DNA of 64,000 nt from Pseudoalteromonas viridis (lineage in GTDB: Bacteria > Pseudomonadota > Gammaproteobacteria > Enterobacterales > Alteromonadaceae): assembly GCF_017742995.1 (NCBI RefSeq), contig NZ_CP072425.1, positions 496,001 to 560,000 of the forward strand. The letters are read 5' to 3'. Each line of letters starts with the position of its first letter. The stretch's first letter is position 1. This document shows, piece after piece, positions 35,717 to 45,986 of the stretch. The translations under genes and the position numbers were made by a program. The notes below the pieces were generated by a model. It was given only the letters and a program-made list of their open reading frames with translations, was not told where the DNA came from and ran no database searches.

Positions 35717-36994
35717 TTACTGTAATGAAGAAAAAGACTGTCTAAAACGTACTTCGCCGTGTTGCCAGTGTGAGGTATCGGAGAGGATCACCCGCTCGCC
35801 TTCAGCGGCACCGTGCTCAATCTCAATGTACTGACTGGACATATGACCAAATGTCAGCGGACGACGATGCGCCTGCTCGCCAGAACGAGCCAGTAGGTAA
35901 AGACTCGCCTGACTGAACCCGCTGGCCTTCACCGGACGCTTTACAAACAAGGCATCCTCAATCGTTGCAATTTCGATCACGCCATCGACACTCAGCGCCG
36001 GACGCACCTCTTTCGGCAGCTCTCCACTGAGCGCCACTTCCACCAGCACGGCACTGTCACTGACCACAGGATCAATGCGCTGCACCGTGCCGCGGATCTG
36101 ACTGGCGCGGGTATCCAGCGTCACCCCCTGGCCGAGCTGGACATCTTTGACCTGACTTTCAGGAATGCGTAACTCGGCAAAGAACTGATCATTTCTGGCC
36201 AGCATAGCCAGGTTGCTGCCAGCTGAAACCTGCTGCCCCGACTCCAAAGGCATGGCCTGTACTATGCTGTCCATTGTCGCAACCACGCTCAGGCCGTTAA
36301 CCTGTTGTTCTAATCGTGCCACACGCTTGCGTAAGCTGTTCATCCTCGCGTTCCCCGCGCGCAGTTGTGCGGCCAGGTTTTCGCGGCGTTTTTGCAGCCT
36401 TTGCTGTTCAAGCGCAAAACGTTGCTGGTACTGAGCGACATTGATTTTGACCTCCTCAAAATCAATCTTGGAGACCGCCACAATCCCCTGTGCCAGCAAC
36501 TGCTCCTGCGCCGCCAAAGTCAACTGAGCACGCTCCAGACTGAGCTTTTCATCTACCACGGCAATTTCCTGGTCCAGCACGGTGGACTCCAGCGCAACCT
36601 GCTCGGCGTGAATTTGTGCTTCTAAAGCCTGTAGCTCCCAGCGTGCCTGTGCCAGCGCTTCTTCCAGCTCCGGATTGCTCAGTTGCAGTAACACATCGCC
36701 CTGTTTTACCTCGGCACCGGCTTTTTTAAACACCTGCTCTACCCGGCCATCGACCGGCGTGGTGATCCAGCGGATCTGAGCCGGTACCAGTATGCCGCTG
36801 CCACGCACAGTGACTTTTAGCTCGCCCCGGCGCACCGTATCGATCAACAGAGGGGCTTTATCTACCAAATTGGACGCGCTAGTATGATGGTTAAAAAACA
36901 CTGCCAGTGCGCCCACGACAACCAATCCCAGCGCACTCATAACTTTGGCTTTGCCGCTTAACAGAGGGCGTTTATTCGTTCTCACTATGTCCAT
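35717..36994 (-). CDS. HlyD-type periplasmic adaptor (membrane fusion protein)
   Basis: 425 residues. One N-terminal membrane helix (VMSALGLVVVGALAVFFNHH), a lipoyl half-motif (VDGRVEQVFKKAGAEVKQGDVLL), a long helical hairpin (about residues 110-245) and beta-barrel domains. Adaptors of this type join inner-membrane ABC exporters to an outer-membrane TolC-like channel, which is not encoded nearby. First gene of the exporter operon, divergent from the response regulator gene with a 175-bp shared control region. Confidence 0.92.
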   Translation of the reverse strand: MDIVRTNKRPLLSGKAKVMSALGLVVVGALAVFFNHHTSASNLVDKAPLLIDTVRRGELKVTVRGSGILVPAQIRWITTPVDGRVEQVFKKAGAEVKQGDVLLQLSNPELEEALAQARWELQALEAQIHAEQVALESTVLDQEIAVVDEKLSLERAQLTLAAQEQLLAQGIVAVSKIDFEEVKINVAQYQQRFALEQQRLQKRRENLAAQLRAGNARMNSLRKRVARLEQQVNGLSVVATMDSIVQAMPLESGQQVSAGSNLAMLARNDQFFAELRIPESQVKDVQLGQGVTLDTRASQIRGTVQRIDPVVSDSAVLVEVALSGELPKEVRPALSVDGVIEIATIEDALFVKRPVKASGFSQASLYLLARSGEQAHRRPLTFGHMSSQYIEIEHGAAEGERVILSDTSHWQHGEVRFRQSFSSLQ

Positions 36995-37169
36995 GGTGGT
37001 TCCTCTAACAAGGCTATTCGCTCTACTTTAGAGTGCGGAAGGAGGTACAAACAGGCTGGCTATGTAAAAGAAAACAGCGCAGGTTTTACAAAAGTTTACG
37101 TGCACTTTGGCGTCGGGCCCGCTAGCTTTAGGCGACACTGGCCAGCGCAAAACAGGGAATAATAACAAC

Positions 37170-37859
37170 ATGAAACCGACCCTATTGATCGTAGAAGATG
37201 AGCCGGCCATCTTACGTGGCCTCACCGATCTGTTTGTTTTTCATGGCTATGATGTGGACAGTGAAATGGATGGTGCGCAAGGCCTTAAACGCGCGCAACA
37301 GGGCGGCTATGCCTGTATTTTATTAGACGTCATGTTGCCCTCAATGAACGGCTTTGCGGTCTGTGAAGCGCTCAGATACACGTCACCGACTCAGCCCATT
37401 ATGATGCTCACCGCCAAAAGTACCGAGCAGGACATTATCAATGGCCTGAGCCTGGGTGCCGATGACTATGTGGCTAAACCCTTTTCAACTTCAGAGCTGG
37501 TATTGCGTGTTAACGCGCTGGTACGGCGCTCGGGCTGGCACCAGCAAGAAAGTGAGCTGGTTCTGAGCAAAGACGTCTGTGTCAACCCACAAACCCTGAC
37601 TGGTACATCTTACCAACAGGCCGTCAAATACACGCGTCGTGAGGTCAATTTACTGAGTTACCTGCTGCGTCAGAACAAACCTGTTAGTCGTGATGAGCTA
37701 TTACATCAGGTCTGGGGCTATAAAACGGTGGGAGACATAGATACGCGCACGGTCGATATTCATATTGCCAAGCTGCGCAAAAAAATAGAGCAAGACCCAA
37801 AGTCTCCTCGTCATCTGATCACCCATCGTGGTGAAGGCTATCAACTGTATACCTGGTAA
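37170..37859 (+). CDS. OmpR-family response regulator
   Basis: 229 residues from the ATG at 37170 (GGGAA upstream). Receiver residues 1-120 with VEDEP, phosphoacceptor Asp53 (ILLDVMLPSMNG) and VAKPFS; winged-helix DNA-binding domain from about 130 with KYTRREVNLLSYLL and the recognition helix DTRTVDIHIAKLRKKIE. The kinase gene starts 10 bp later. Its position, divergent from the exporter operon, suggests that it controls that operon. The signal is unknown. Confidence 0.94.
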   Translation: MKPTLLIVEDEPAILRGLTDLFVFHGYDVDSEMDGAQGLKRAQQGGYACILLDVMLPSMNGFAVCEALRYTSPTQPIMMLTAKSTEQDIINGLSLGADDYVAKPFSTSELVLRVNALVRRSGWHQQESELVLSKDVCVNPQTLTGTSYQQAVKYTRREVNLLSYLLRQNKPVSRDELLHQVWGYKTVGDIDTRTVDIHIAKLRKKIEQDPKSPRHLITHRGEGYQLYTW

Positions 37860-37869
37860 CGGCGTCACA

Positions 37870-39687
37870 ATGTGGGTTAAAGACAAACAACTTATGAGCT
37901 ATGCACAGCGCAAGCAGCAACTGCGCTGGCAGGCTAGTGCTTTCTTACTATGTCTGTTACTGCCGCTCTGTGTGTTGTTCTACTTCGGTTTTGCGCAACT
38001 TAAGCAAAACCAATTGAGCGGGTATCAGGAGCAGGCCCGTAACCTGATATCACAAATCGACCGTCAGATGTTTAAACGCCGTTTACTGAGCAGTTCGCTG
38101 CCTGTCGAAGCATTTGATTATTATCAGGCAGTGTATAACCCGCTGACTGAAGAAACCCTGCAAATACCTTCTGTTTTATCACATCGGGATCCGGAAAGAT
38201 CCACAACCACCCGACCTATTCAGGGGCTGATCGGCTATTTTCAGTTTGATGCGCAAGGCCAGTTTAACAGCCCTATCTGGCCAGAGCCCCTGTCAGCTAA
38301 AGACCTCACGACATCCGCAACAGAGCAACAGCAAAGCTCTGTGGAGCTGCAACAGCGTTATGAACGGGCAAAGTTCATTTATCAGACGCTGTTAAAGTCC
38401 AATGCGCTACAAACCAAACTGGCAACCGGGCTGAGCAAAGAAAACGGCCTCTATCAGCTGTGGTTTGATGTCCCCGGCTACTTTATTTTCTATCGCCTGC
38501 CCAAAGTCGGCGCGCAACGTAAATTACAAGGGTATTTGGTCAGGCGAGCCCCCTATTTGCTCAGCCTGGTTAGCGAGTACCTGAGCCAAAGCCAGTTTGA
38601 TCAGCCAATTGTGCTGACGCTGAATGCAGACAGTTCAGCCAGCTCCAACAAAGTGCATAACACAATGACGGCGCAACCAGAGCAAGTGCATTTTTTGCTT
38701 TCCCGGTCGCAATCACCGGCACAGCAACTGGCAGAGGCCGACATTGCCCCTGAGCTACGCACGCAAACCTTGTATAGTGCCCCCCTGCGCTGGCCATTTA
38801 ACAACTATACCCTGCACTTTACCACCTATACGCTGCCCATGAGTCCAACGATGTTGTACGGCAGTGTGTTTGCCCTGTTGCTGATAGTGATCATTCTGGG
38901 GGCCTGTTACGGGTTTTACTGGCTCAGTGTCAGGCAACTTGCGCTGGCAGAGCAAAGAATGAACTTTGTCTCTTCGGTCAGCCATGAGCTCAAAACACCG
39001 CTCACCGCCATTCGCATGTATGCCGAGATGCTGCGTACAGGCACTGTGGTTTGTGCCGATGCTCAGCAGGATTATTACGGCTTTATTCACAGCGAAAGTG
39101 AGCGCCTGAGCCGCCTGATTGACAACATCCTGTTGCTTACCCGGCTGAATCGGGACGATCACAATGACCTCTCTCAGGTCAAACCGGACTATGCCCCGCT
39201 GTCCATGCTGGCTGATATCATCCGATCCAAAACGTCCACCTTATTGGAAAACCAAGGCTTTACCCTGAATATGGTGATTGAACCGCCGCTATCAGATAAG
39301 CTTGAGGTGTTAGTTGATCAGGATGCCTTTGCTCAGGTGGTGATAAACATCGTTGAAAACACCATCAAGTTCTTTGCAGCCGAAGGCATTACCGACCCTG
39401 CGCGCAAACAGCTCGACATTACCTTTCGGTGCGCCGAGCAAAGCCACAACACACTAGAGCTGGAGATCCGTGATTACGGCCCGGGCGTGTCGCAGCAACA
39501 ATGCGACAAACTGTTTGAGCTGTTTTATCGCGGCGGCAGTGAACTGACCCGAACGACGCAAGGCACAGGGATTGGCCTGGCCTTAGTTACTCAGCTGATG
39601 AAAGCGCAACAGGGCCGGGTATCAGCGCACCGCATGTCGCCGGGGCTGGCTCTGAGATTACAGCTGCCAATCAAGCCGGACAAATAA
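37870..39687 (+). CDS. membrane sensor histidine kinase of the OmpR-type pair
   Basis: 605 residues from the ATG at 37870. First membrane helix near residues 15-40 (FLLCLLLPLCVLFYFGF), a 290-residue periplasmic sensor region with no domain I recognise, a second helix (VFALLLIVIILGACYGFYWL), then HisKA with His372 (SSVSHELKTPLTAI) and HATPase (IVENTIKFF, RDYGPGVS, GTGIGLALV). It lacks an obvious HAMP domain. A second ATG eight codons on is an alternative start. It forms a two-component system with the preceding regulator. Confidence 0.92.
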   Translation: MWVKDKQLMSYAQRKQQLRWQASAFLLCLLLPLCVLFYFGFAQLKQNQLSGYQEQARNLISQIDRQMFKRRLLSSSLPVEAFDYYQAVYNPLTEETLQIPSVLSHRDPERSTTTRPIQGLIGYFQFDAQGQFNSPIWPEPLSAKDLTTSATEQQQSSVELQQRYERAKFIYQTLLKSNALQTKLATGLSKENGLYQLWFDVPGYFIFYRLPKVGAQRKLQGYLVRRAPYLLSLVSEYLSQSQFDQPIVLTLNADSSASSNKVHNTMTAQPEQVHFLLSRSQSPAQQLAEADIAPELRTQTLYSAPLRWPFNNYTLHFTTYTLPMSPTMLYGSVFALLLIVIILGACYGFYWLSVRQLALAEQRMNFVSSVSHELKTPLTAIRMYAEMLRTGTVVCADAQQDYYGFIHSESERLSRLIDNILLLTRLNRDDHNDLSQVKPDYAPLSMLADIIRSKTSTLLENQGFTLNMVIEPPLSDKLEVLVDQDAFAQVVINIVENTIKFFAAEGITDPARKQLDITFRCAEQSHNTLELEIRDYGPGVSQQQCDKLFELFYRGGSELTRTTQGTGIGLALVTQLMKAQQGRVSAHRMSPGLALRLQLPIKPDK

Positions 39688-39918
39688 ACATAGACACATG
39701 TACCTAAGTTCTATATAAACAGGAACGCCACACTCAGATACAACTTGTTAACGCATAGAGTCGTTTACCTGGCTGCACCGGCTAGCAAACTTAAACACCC
39801 GCGTCATCGTGATTAAATGAGTGTGTGCCGTTCACACTTTCATCATGGGAAAACCATAAGGCAGGCCGGTAGAGAATCTGTGTTCACTGTCACGCGCTGC
39901 TATGTATTAAGGAAAAAA

Positions 39919-40371
39919 ATGAAAAAAACACTCTATTTGGCATTGGGACTATTAGCAGCGAGCTATATTAACCCCGCACAGGCCGAGCTCAGCGTAGGTG
40001 CTGGCTACCCTTATGGCGGCCTGATTGGCATTCAGTACACCAATGTCGTAAACGACGACCACCTTGTATCGCTCTCCGCAGGCTTAGTTGGCGCAGCTAT
40101 AAGTTACGAATACATCCTGAGTAAAGATAGTAAGCATACGTTAGGGGTAATCGCCGGCAGTGAGGTGCTCACCAGCGAAAAGGGGTTTGCCGCACTTAAT
40201 TACCATTACTATGCGCAAGGCGCGCTTCAGGCAGGCTGGACATTTGGTGCCAGCGTCGGGGTTCGCCGCACCGATGAAAGGGAGTATCGCTCGGACATAC
40301 TCGATATATTTGGCACCGAAGAAGTAAAATCCAAAGCACTCGTTGGTCTGCATATCGGTTATCGCTTTTAA
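39919..40371 (+). CDS. small exported beta-rich protein of unknown function
   Basis: 150 residues from the ATG at 39919, which has AAGGA upstream; the frame extends further up but without signal-like sequence. Signal peptide MKKTLYLALGLLAASYINPAQA. The mature part alternates hydrophobic and polar residues and ends GLHIGYRF; the terminal aromatic residue and strand pattern suggest an outer-membrane beta-barrel of about eight strands. No specific family recognised, and it has no operon partner. Confidence 0.7.
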   Translation: MKKTLYLALGLLAASYINPAQAELSVGAGYPYGGLIGIQYTNVVNDDHLVSLSAGLVGAAISYEYILSKDSKHTLGVIAGSEVLTSEKGFAALNYHYYAQGALQAGWTFGASVGVRRTDEREYRSDILDIFGTEEVKSKALVGLHIGYRF

Positions 40372-40384
40372 TTTTTCGCACTTA

Positions 40385-40407
40385 TGGGCCCTTCCCTTTA
40401 GGGCCCA
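40385..40407 (+). terminator. hairpin after the small exported protein
   Basis: TGGGCCCT and AGGGCCCA form an 8-bp GC-rich stem with a 7-nt loop, 14 bp past the stop. No T-run follows directly, so termination is probable but not textbook. Confidence 0.55.
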
Positions 40408-40832
40408 AATTGCACTTCAACCCACCATAAAAAACTTTTTTCATTTTTTTTCCTTAACTTTTTTGCACCATTTATTTTTATTGTAATAGTTGAGTTACAT
40501 GTGGTTAATTAAATTCATCACCACCTCATTTTCTCGCAGCAACCTGACGCACCGCTTTTGATGCACAAACCTTTCGTCGAAGTAAAAATATTCATAACGT
40601 TATCAATAGTTAGAAAATTTATTCCCATATTCATGGCAACGAAGGCGACATATTTACACGGCGCAAGATATTACCCTGTTCGACCTCTCAAGCAACACGA
40701 CCAGAAGAGCAATTATTTAACAAATAAAAACAAACAATAAACCATCAAACCCCAAACCGTTGATCTTGTGGTAACAAACAATTAAATTAACCGTTCCTAA
40801 TACAGGACTATCGGAAAAAACAGGAAATATTC
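40408..40832. other. AT-rich intergenic region before the lipase gene
   Basis: No coding sequence I believe. There are T-runs near 40435-40465 and A/T-rich sequence throughout. It should hold the lipase promoter. A 60-codon frame here has no signal, ribosome site or family resemblance. Confidence 0.4.
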
Positions 40833-42251
40833 ATGAAAATAAAAACAATTACGATGGCACTGCTTGCCATTTCAGTAAACTCTGCCTACGCACAAAACCA
40901 GGAAGTGGACGAATACGGTCTGACGGTTGGCGCATCACATACCATTTCAATGTTTGGTAAAGATGCGCAAAACGCCGAAAAAGAACGCCTGACCACACCA
41001 TTTAAATCACTTGCAGCCCAGCGCATGGCATCGACCAGCAGCACTTGGTATATCAGCTCAACCGAGATGAACCGAGTTTGTGAATGGTGGGATGGTGAGG
41101 ACCCGCGCGGTGCCGATCCACAGCCAAGTGGTGCTGCCTCCATGTCAGAGTCAGACGCTCAGGAGTTTGCCATTACACCGCAGCGTACCTGCCGCCTGTG
41201 GAGTGAATACCCAAGATATTTTTATGGCTACGCCGACGTTTATATGGGCAATGACAATCGACTCAATAAACCCGTCGTTGTTGTTCAGCCGTATCACGTA
41301 GATATTTCAGACGCCAGCTATACCAAACAAGCGTTTTACAATGACGTAAACAGCGGTGGCCTGATGAGCAGCCTGAGAAACGCTGGGTACGATGTGATCT
41401 TGTACCGTTACAGATCTCAGGACAAAGGCATTGAATACAACGCTGACGGTGTTAAACGTTTATTAGAAGTCATCAATAGCAAGTCGGGCGTTTCTTCAAC
41501 CTCTTTTGTCGGCTTATCTATGGGTGGCGTTGTGACCCGCTTTGCCTTGCGCGAAATTGAAAAAACCGGTTCACTCAATAATGTCGCGACCTTTATTTCG
41601 TTTGACGCCCCACATCTGGGTGCTAACTTCCCGCGTTCAATTTTAGACAACACCAATCGCCTGCTGGACAAGGTCGACTCAAGTTTGTGTGGCCTGAGCG
41701 GTACCTGCCGTGAAGCACGTCGTCAGCTGCAAGCCATTCAGGCCAAGCTGAATACCAAAACCTTTAAAGAGCTGATCATGGACACCCCGTCAGGTGCGTC
41801 AGATCGCAGCGCGCTGCTGTCAAAGCTTGCAAGCCTTGGTCACGTACAAACGGTACCAACCCTGGCAATCACCAATGGTGCGCAAAGCCGTACTCAGGGT
41901 GCGCCGAGTTCTATCATGACATCGCACTTTAAGCTGCACCGTAAATGGTATAACGGCGGAAGCAAATATTTTAAAGTTCACACTAAGCCGAGTGTTGATA
42001 ACACAGCGGGTGGTTATGCGAACTTTTATCAGGTCTTTTCTGATCTGATTGCGGAGCAGAAACACCCAATCACACCTTATGTGACAAAAGGTCAAAAGCA
42101 TTCTTTTGTTTCAACTCGCTCGGCCCTGGCTGGCAGTGCAAACTACTGGGATGAAGTCGCGGCTTATCCAAGTAACAATGAAGCGCATATGACATTGACC
42201 TATACCAAAGCCAGAAAGATCCGTGAATGGCTGGATAGATATCAAAACTAA
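40833..42251 (+). CDS. secreted alpha/beta-hydrolase, probable triacylglycerol lipase
   Basis: 472 residues. Signal peptide MKIKTITMALLAISVNSAYA. Nucleophile elbow FVGLSMGGVVTRF with Ser229 in a GLSMG pentapeptide, preceded by the strand VVVQPYHVD and followed by FISFDAPHLGANFP, as in lipases of the PGAP1/LipA type. A late His in the EAHMTL segment near the C-terminus may complete the triad. It probably hydrolyses lipids or esters outside the cell. CAGGAAA precedes the ATG. A strong hairpin lies 26 bp after the stop. Confidence 0.82.
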   Translation: MKIKTITMALLAISVNSAYAQNQEVDEYGLTVGASHTISMFGKDAQNAEKERLTTPFKSLAAQRMASTSSTWYISSTEMNRVCEWWDGEDPRGADPQPSGAASMSESDAQEFAITPQRTCRLWSEYPRYFYGYADVYMGNDNRLNKPVVVVQPYHVDISDASYTKQAFYNDVNSGGLMSSLRNAGYDVILYRYRSQDKGIEYNADGVKRLLEVINSKSGVSSTSFVGLSMGGVVTRFALREIEKTGSLNNVATFISFDAPHLGANFPRSILDNTNRLLDKVDSSLCGLSGTCREARRQLQAIQAKLNTKTFKELIMDTPSGASDRSALLSKLASLGHVQTVPTLAITNGAQSRTQGAPSSIMTSHFKLHRKWYNGGSKYFKVHTKPSVDNTAGGYANFYQVFSDLIAEQKHPITPYVTKGQKHSFVSTRSALAGSANYWDEVAAYPSNNEAHMTLTYTKARKIREWLDRYQN

Positions 42252-42277
42252 TCAGCACGTTTAATTAGTAAACGTCT

Positions 42278-42309
42278 AAGTTGCGAGTCTGCTGTATGAC
42301 TCGCAACTT
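42278..42309 (+). terminator. 12-bp hairpin after the lipase gene
   Basis: AAGTTGCGAGTC and GACTCGCAACTT pair perfectly around an 8-nt loop. Only a short pyrimidine stretch follows. Probable end of the lipase transcript. Confidence 0.6.
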
Positions 42310-42445
42310 CACAATACCCACCGCCCTTTTTGGCACTCAACCACAGTATATCCCAGCGGTATTTTCACCACATTGTGCACCAGCACGGACGAACCCGTCA
42401 GACTGTACTACACTCAGTAAACAATAAATTAAACTATGATTTTCA

Positions 42446-44635
42446 ATGACAATAACGACTGCGCGGGGTACGGGCCAGGCACTGTTATTTTTGACGTGCG
42501 CCTTTACTGCGACGACACAGGCAGCTGGGGAGGCGGACTTATTCGAACTCAGCCTGGATGAATTACTGAACGTCACCCTAACTGGCTCAGCCGTGCGCGA
42601 TCTGAATCTGGAAACCACCCCTGTCAGTGCAAACCCATTTAATCTGAGTGCGCTCAACCTGCCCTTCAGTATTGATGTCATTGAACGAAAAACCATGCGC
42701 GCGCGCGGTCTGACCACAGTCACCGGCGCGGTCGAGAACCTGGTGGGCGTGATATCGGGTGAATCACCCGCCGAGCCTTCAAGCTTTGCCATGCGTGGCT
42801 ATATTCGTGATTCCGTCTCTGTGGTGCGCGACGGCATCAAACTTGGCCCGGCGTCGATGACGATGCGCCCCCACAATACCTTTAACCTGCAACAAATCGA
42901 GGTCATCAAAGGCCCTGCCACGCTGCAATTTGGCCAGGGCACGGCATCCGGCGTAATTAACATGATCACCCGCAAGCCACAGCTGGACGCCCCCGTCAGC
43001 AGTGAAGCCTTTGTCTCGCAGTCACGCTTTGACACCCGCGAATGGGGCGTGGGCTTGAATATGCCGGTGTCGGCAAGCACTGCAGCCCGGGTTGATGTGA
43101 ATAAAACCCAATCCGATGGCTGGGTTGCGCAAACTCAATCTCATTCTCTCAATGCAACGGCTTCACTACTATGGCAACCCAGATCGGAGCTCAGCTGGCT
43201 GGTGAGTTTTGATTACCTGGAGGATGACCTCCCCGCTTACTGGGGCACCCCATTAGTCCCCGTTGATGCCGCCAGGGAGCCGAACAGCGACATTGTCACC
43301 AGCACCGATGATCGGGTGCTGGATCTGCAAACCCGCTATCTCAACTACAATGTTGCCGACAGCCGCTCTGACTCCGAGCATTTGTGGTCACGGCTGAGTG
43401 TCAACTGGCAGCTCACAGAGGCGCTGTCACTCAGCAATACCCTGTTCCATTTTAAAGCGGATCGCGCCTGGCAAAACGCCGAAAGCTACGTGTTTAACCC
43501 AACCAGCGGACTGGTTGACCGGGACCGTTTTTTTGTTTTTCACGACCACACCTTTTATGGCAATAAGCTTGAAATGGTGTATAGCCACAAAATCGCAGAC
43601 ATGCCCCACCAGCTGGCCTTTGGCGCGGAGTATAAAGCCACTGATTTTAGCCGGGAAAGGGGCTTTCCCGACGGAGACAGCGTCTCCTTATTTGCCCCCG
43701 TTGCCGGTCAGTTCGGTCCGTTAGACAAACACCTCAGTCCGACCGACATTCGCCAGTGGGGCATCTATCTGAACAATGCCTTGTCGGTCACCCCAGACTG
43801 GCGTCTGTTTGGCGGGCTGCGCCGCGACCATATCCGGCTGGACCGGGACAATTATGATGTATCGGGCGCTTTTCTTGCCGATGAAAGCTTTGCGCGCACC
43901 TTTACGCCACTTGCCTATCAGCTGGGTACCAGCTATCAGTTCAGTGAGTCGCTCAGCGCATATGCTCACTGGAGCACCGGACACGACCCGGTGGGGTCAA
44001 ATATTTACCTGGTCAACGCCAATGAGAACTTTGATTTCACCGATATTCGTCAGTACGAATTTGGCATCAAGGCGCTGCTGAGCGCATGGCAGAGCGAGCT
44101 GACCGTCTCCTGGTTTGATATCGCGCGGCGCAATATTTTACTGCTCACTTCCCACAACACCGTGGGCAACTCAGGCACCCATGTGGCGCGCGGGCTGGAG
44201 CTGGCCATCACCAGCCAGCCGACCGAGCATTTTCGTTTAGGGGGGAATATTGCCTATACCGATGCCAGCTACAGCTCCTTTGTCGACCCGGATTTTGGTG
44301 TCAACGCCAGCGGCCACACCCCACCGAATGTGCCCGAAATTGTGGCCAATGTCTGGTTTAGCTGGGATCAGATTATGGGCTTACCGCTGGAAATTGGCGG
44401 CGGTGTGCGTCATGTCAGTGATCGCTACGGTAATTTTCAAAATTCAGTGACCTTTGCGCGCTACGAGACGGTTACCCTGTTTGCCGCCTATCAGTTCGAA
44501 CACGCCAGGCTCAATCTCAATGTGCGCAACCTGCTAAACGAAACCTATGCGCCCTGGGCAGACATTTTTTATCCCGCTCAGGCTGCCATTGCCGCACCTA
44601 GAACCGTTGAGCTGAGCCTGCATATTAACTATTAA
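42446..44635 (+). CDS. TonB-dependent siderophore receptor
   Basis: 729 residues. Signal peptide to about residue 27 (LLFLTCAFTATTQAAG). Plug domain with LPFSIDVIERKTMRARG, SFAMRGYIRDSVSVVRDG, IEVIKGPATLQFGQGTASGVINMITRKP, then a 22-strand barrel ending in RTVELSLHINY with the terminal aromatic residue. The plug style is that of FhuA/FoxA-type ferric siderophore receptors; the ligand cannot be told. No ribosome site is evident before the ATG and no clear Fur box could be assigned. It converges on the kinase gene with an 11-bp gap. Confidence 0.92.
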   Translation: MTITTARGTGQALLFLTCAFTATTQAAGEADLFELSLDELLNVTLTGSAVRDLNLETTPVSANPFNLSALNLPFSIDVIERKTMRARGLTTVTGAVENLVGVISGESPAEPSSFAMRGYIRDSVSVVRDGIKLGPASMTMRPHNTFNLQQIEVIKGPATLQFGQGTASGVINMITRKPQLDAPVSSEAFVSQSRFDTREWGVGLNMPVSASTAARVDVNKTQSDGWVAQTQSHSLNATASLLWQPRSELSWLVSFDYLEDDLPAYWGTPLVPVDAAREPNSDIVTSTDDRVLDLQTRYLNYNVADSRSDSEHLWSRLSVNWQLTEALSLSNTLFHFKADRAWQNAESYVFNPTSGLVDRDRFFVFHDHTFYGNKLEMVYSHKIADMPHQLAFGAEYKATDFSRERGFPDGDSVSLFAPVAGQFGPLDKHLSPTDIRQWGIYLNNALSVTPDWRLFGGLRRDHIRLDRDNYDVSGAFLADESFARTFTPLAYQLGTSYQFSESLSAYAHWSTGHDPVGSNIYLVNANENFDFTDIRQYEFGIKALLSAWQSELTVSWFDIARRNILLLTSHNTVGNSGTHVARGLELAITSQPTEHFRLGGNIAYTDASYSSFVDPDFGVNASGHTPPNVPEIVANVWFSWDQIMGLPLEIGGGVRHVSDRYGNFQNSVTFARYETVTLFAAYQFEHARLNLNVRNLLNETYAPWADIFYPAQAAIAAPRTVELSLHINY

Positions 44636-44646
44636 CGGGAACGGGT

Positions 44647-45977
44647 TCAGCCAAACACACAGCGAAAGCACGCCCCCTGAGGTTTTTGTAAATAGATAAG
44701 GTCGCCACCATGACTGACCATGATCTGCCGTGACAGACTCAGCCCAATGCCCGAGCCTTGCTGTTTGGTGGTAAAAAAAGGCACAAACATCATATCCACC
44801 ACATGGGGCTCCACACCCGGACCGCTATCGCGCACTTCCACATACACCTGCTGCGCGTCGTTCTGTGCCAGCGTCAGATGGATCACTGGCTGCTCAGTGG
44901 GGTAAGCGCCTGTTCGCTGCGTCTGCTCAATGGCCTGAATAGCATTGGTCAGCAGGTTGATCAGCACCTGCTCAACCTGTCCGGGGTCCAGCATCACCAA
45001 CAGTTTAGTCGAAACCGTCAGCTCACTTCGGATCCCCGCCTCATCGAGCTGGTTTTTGTGCAAGGCGAGTAACCGCTCCAGCAAAGGCGCCAAGTCGGTG
45101 GGCTTGAGGCTGGGGCGCGGCAAACTGCTGAGCGCTCTGAAGCGGGTAATAAATTCTCCTAAATGCTCGGTACGGGCCGCCAATGTGTTCAGGGCCAAAA
45201 TCAGGTCGTCTTTATCGTCCTCATCATCAAAACATAACGTATCGGGTAATAACCCACGACAGGACTGAGCAATGGAGGACAAAGGGGTGATAGAATTAGC
45301 CACTTCATGGGTTAACACCCGGGTCAGACGCTTATAAGCCTGCTGCTCTTTGTTGATCAGCGCATTGTGGATGGAGGTCAGGGTGATCACTTTGCGGATC
45401 TGGCCCTGAATTTGTGCCACACTGATCTGCACCGACAAGGTATCCTGCTGCTCACCACGCTGCCAGGGCGCACTGGTTTTTAACTGAGTATCACAGCGCT
45501 GAATTAATTCGCCCAGGTGTTCAAGCTGCTGTACACTGCTTACTGGCTTGCCCAGCAGGCGCGCCACTGCCGGATTGGATTCGATCACTGTGCCGTCGCT
45601 GTCACAGACCAGCACTGCCAGCTCAATGTGCAAGAGTAAAGCCTGAAAAAACTGTGCCTGCTGCTCAGCTTTAAAACGCGCCGCCTGCAAGGTGTGGCGT
45701 ATCTCGTCATACTCCTGATGGAGCGGATGGCTGGGGCCCAGCCGCAACGTACTGTCGCCGTTTACCAGCGCCCGGATCACCGCCGTGCTTTGCCTTTGCT
45801 GCTGGCCAAACAGGGTAAACACCGCGCCCCCACACACCACTATCAGCAATAACAGTAACAACCAGGTGGCGCTGAGCCCCCCTGAAGATAATGCCCCGTT
45901 GCGCCGCTGACCAGCATGCACAAAGCACCCAGTTGTAAGGCCAATACCCAGCGGGGATAGCGTTTCAGATTATGCAT
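44647..45977 (-). CDS. NtrY-like sensor histidine kinase, apparent single-base frameshift near the N-terminus
   Basis: Read with one base restored, 443 residues. The ATG at 45977 opens MHNLKRYPRWVLALQLG and a first membrane helix, 9 bp after the regulator gene; at a run of six G (minus strand; 45877-45882) the frame shifts by one and continues as GLSATWLLLLLLIVVCGG, the second helix, PAS-like domain (AVLVCDSDGTVIESN), HisKA (RLTRVLTHEVANSITPL) and HATPase (NLLTNAIQAI, RDSGPGVE, GSGIGLSLS). As the bases stand, the long frame starts only at 45921 and lacks the first helix. GGGGGGC is also a possible -1 slippery site. Partner of the sigma-54 activator beside it. Confidence 0.85.
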
Positions 45978-45986
45978 AACCAGGCC

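Noticed and set aside
40558..40740. 60-codon open frame in the AT-rich gap before the lipase
   Set aside because: No ribosome site, no signal peptide and basic low-complexity composition; likely chance.
42420..42446. Fur box upstream of the siderophore receptor
   Set aside because: The AT-rich stretch has only loose similarity to the 19-bp consensus; I could not align enough positions to claim it.
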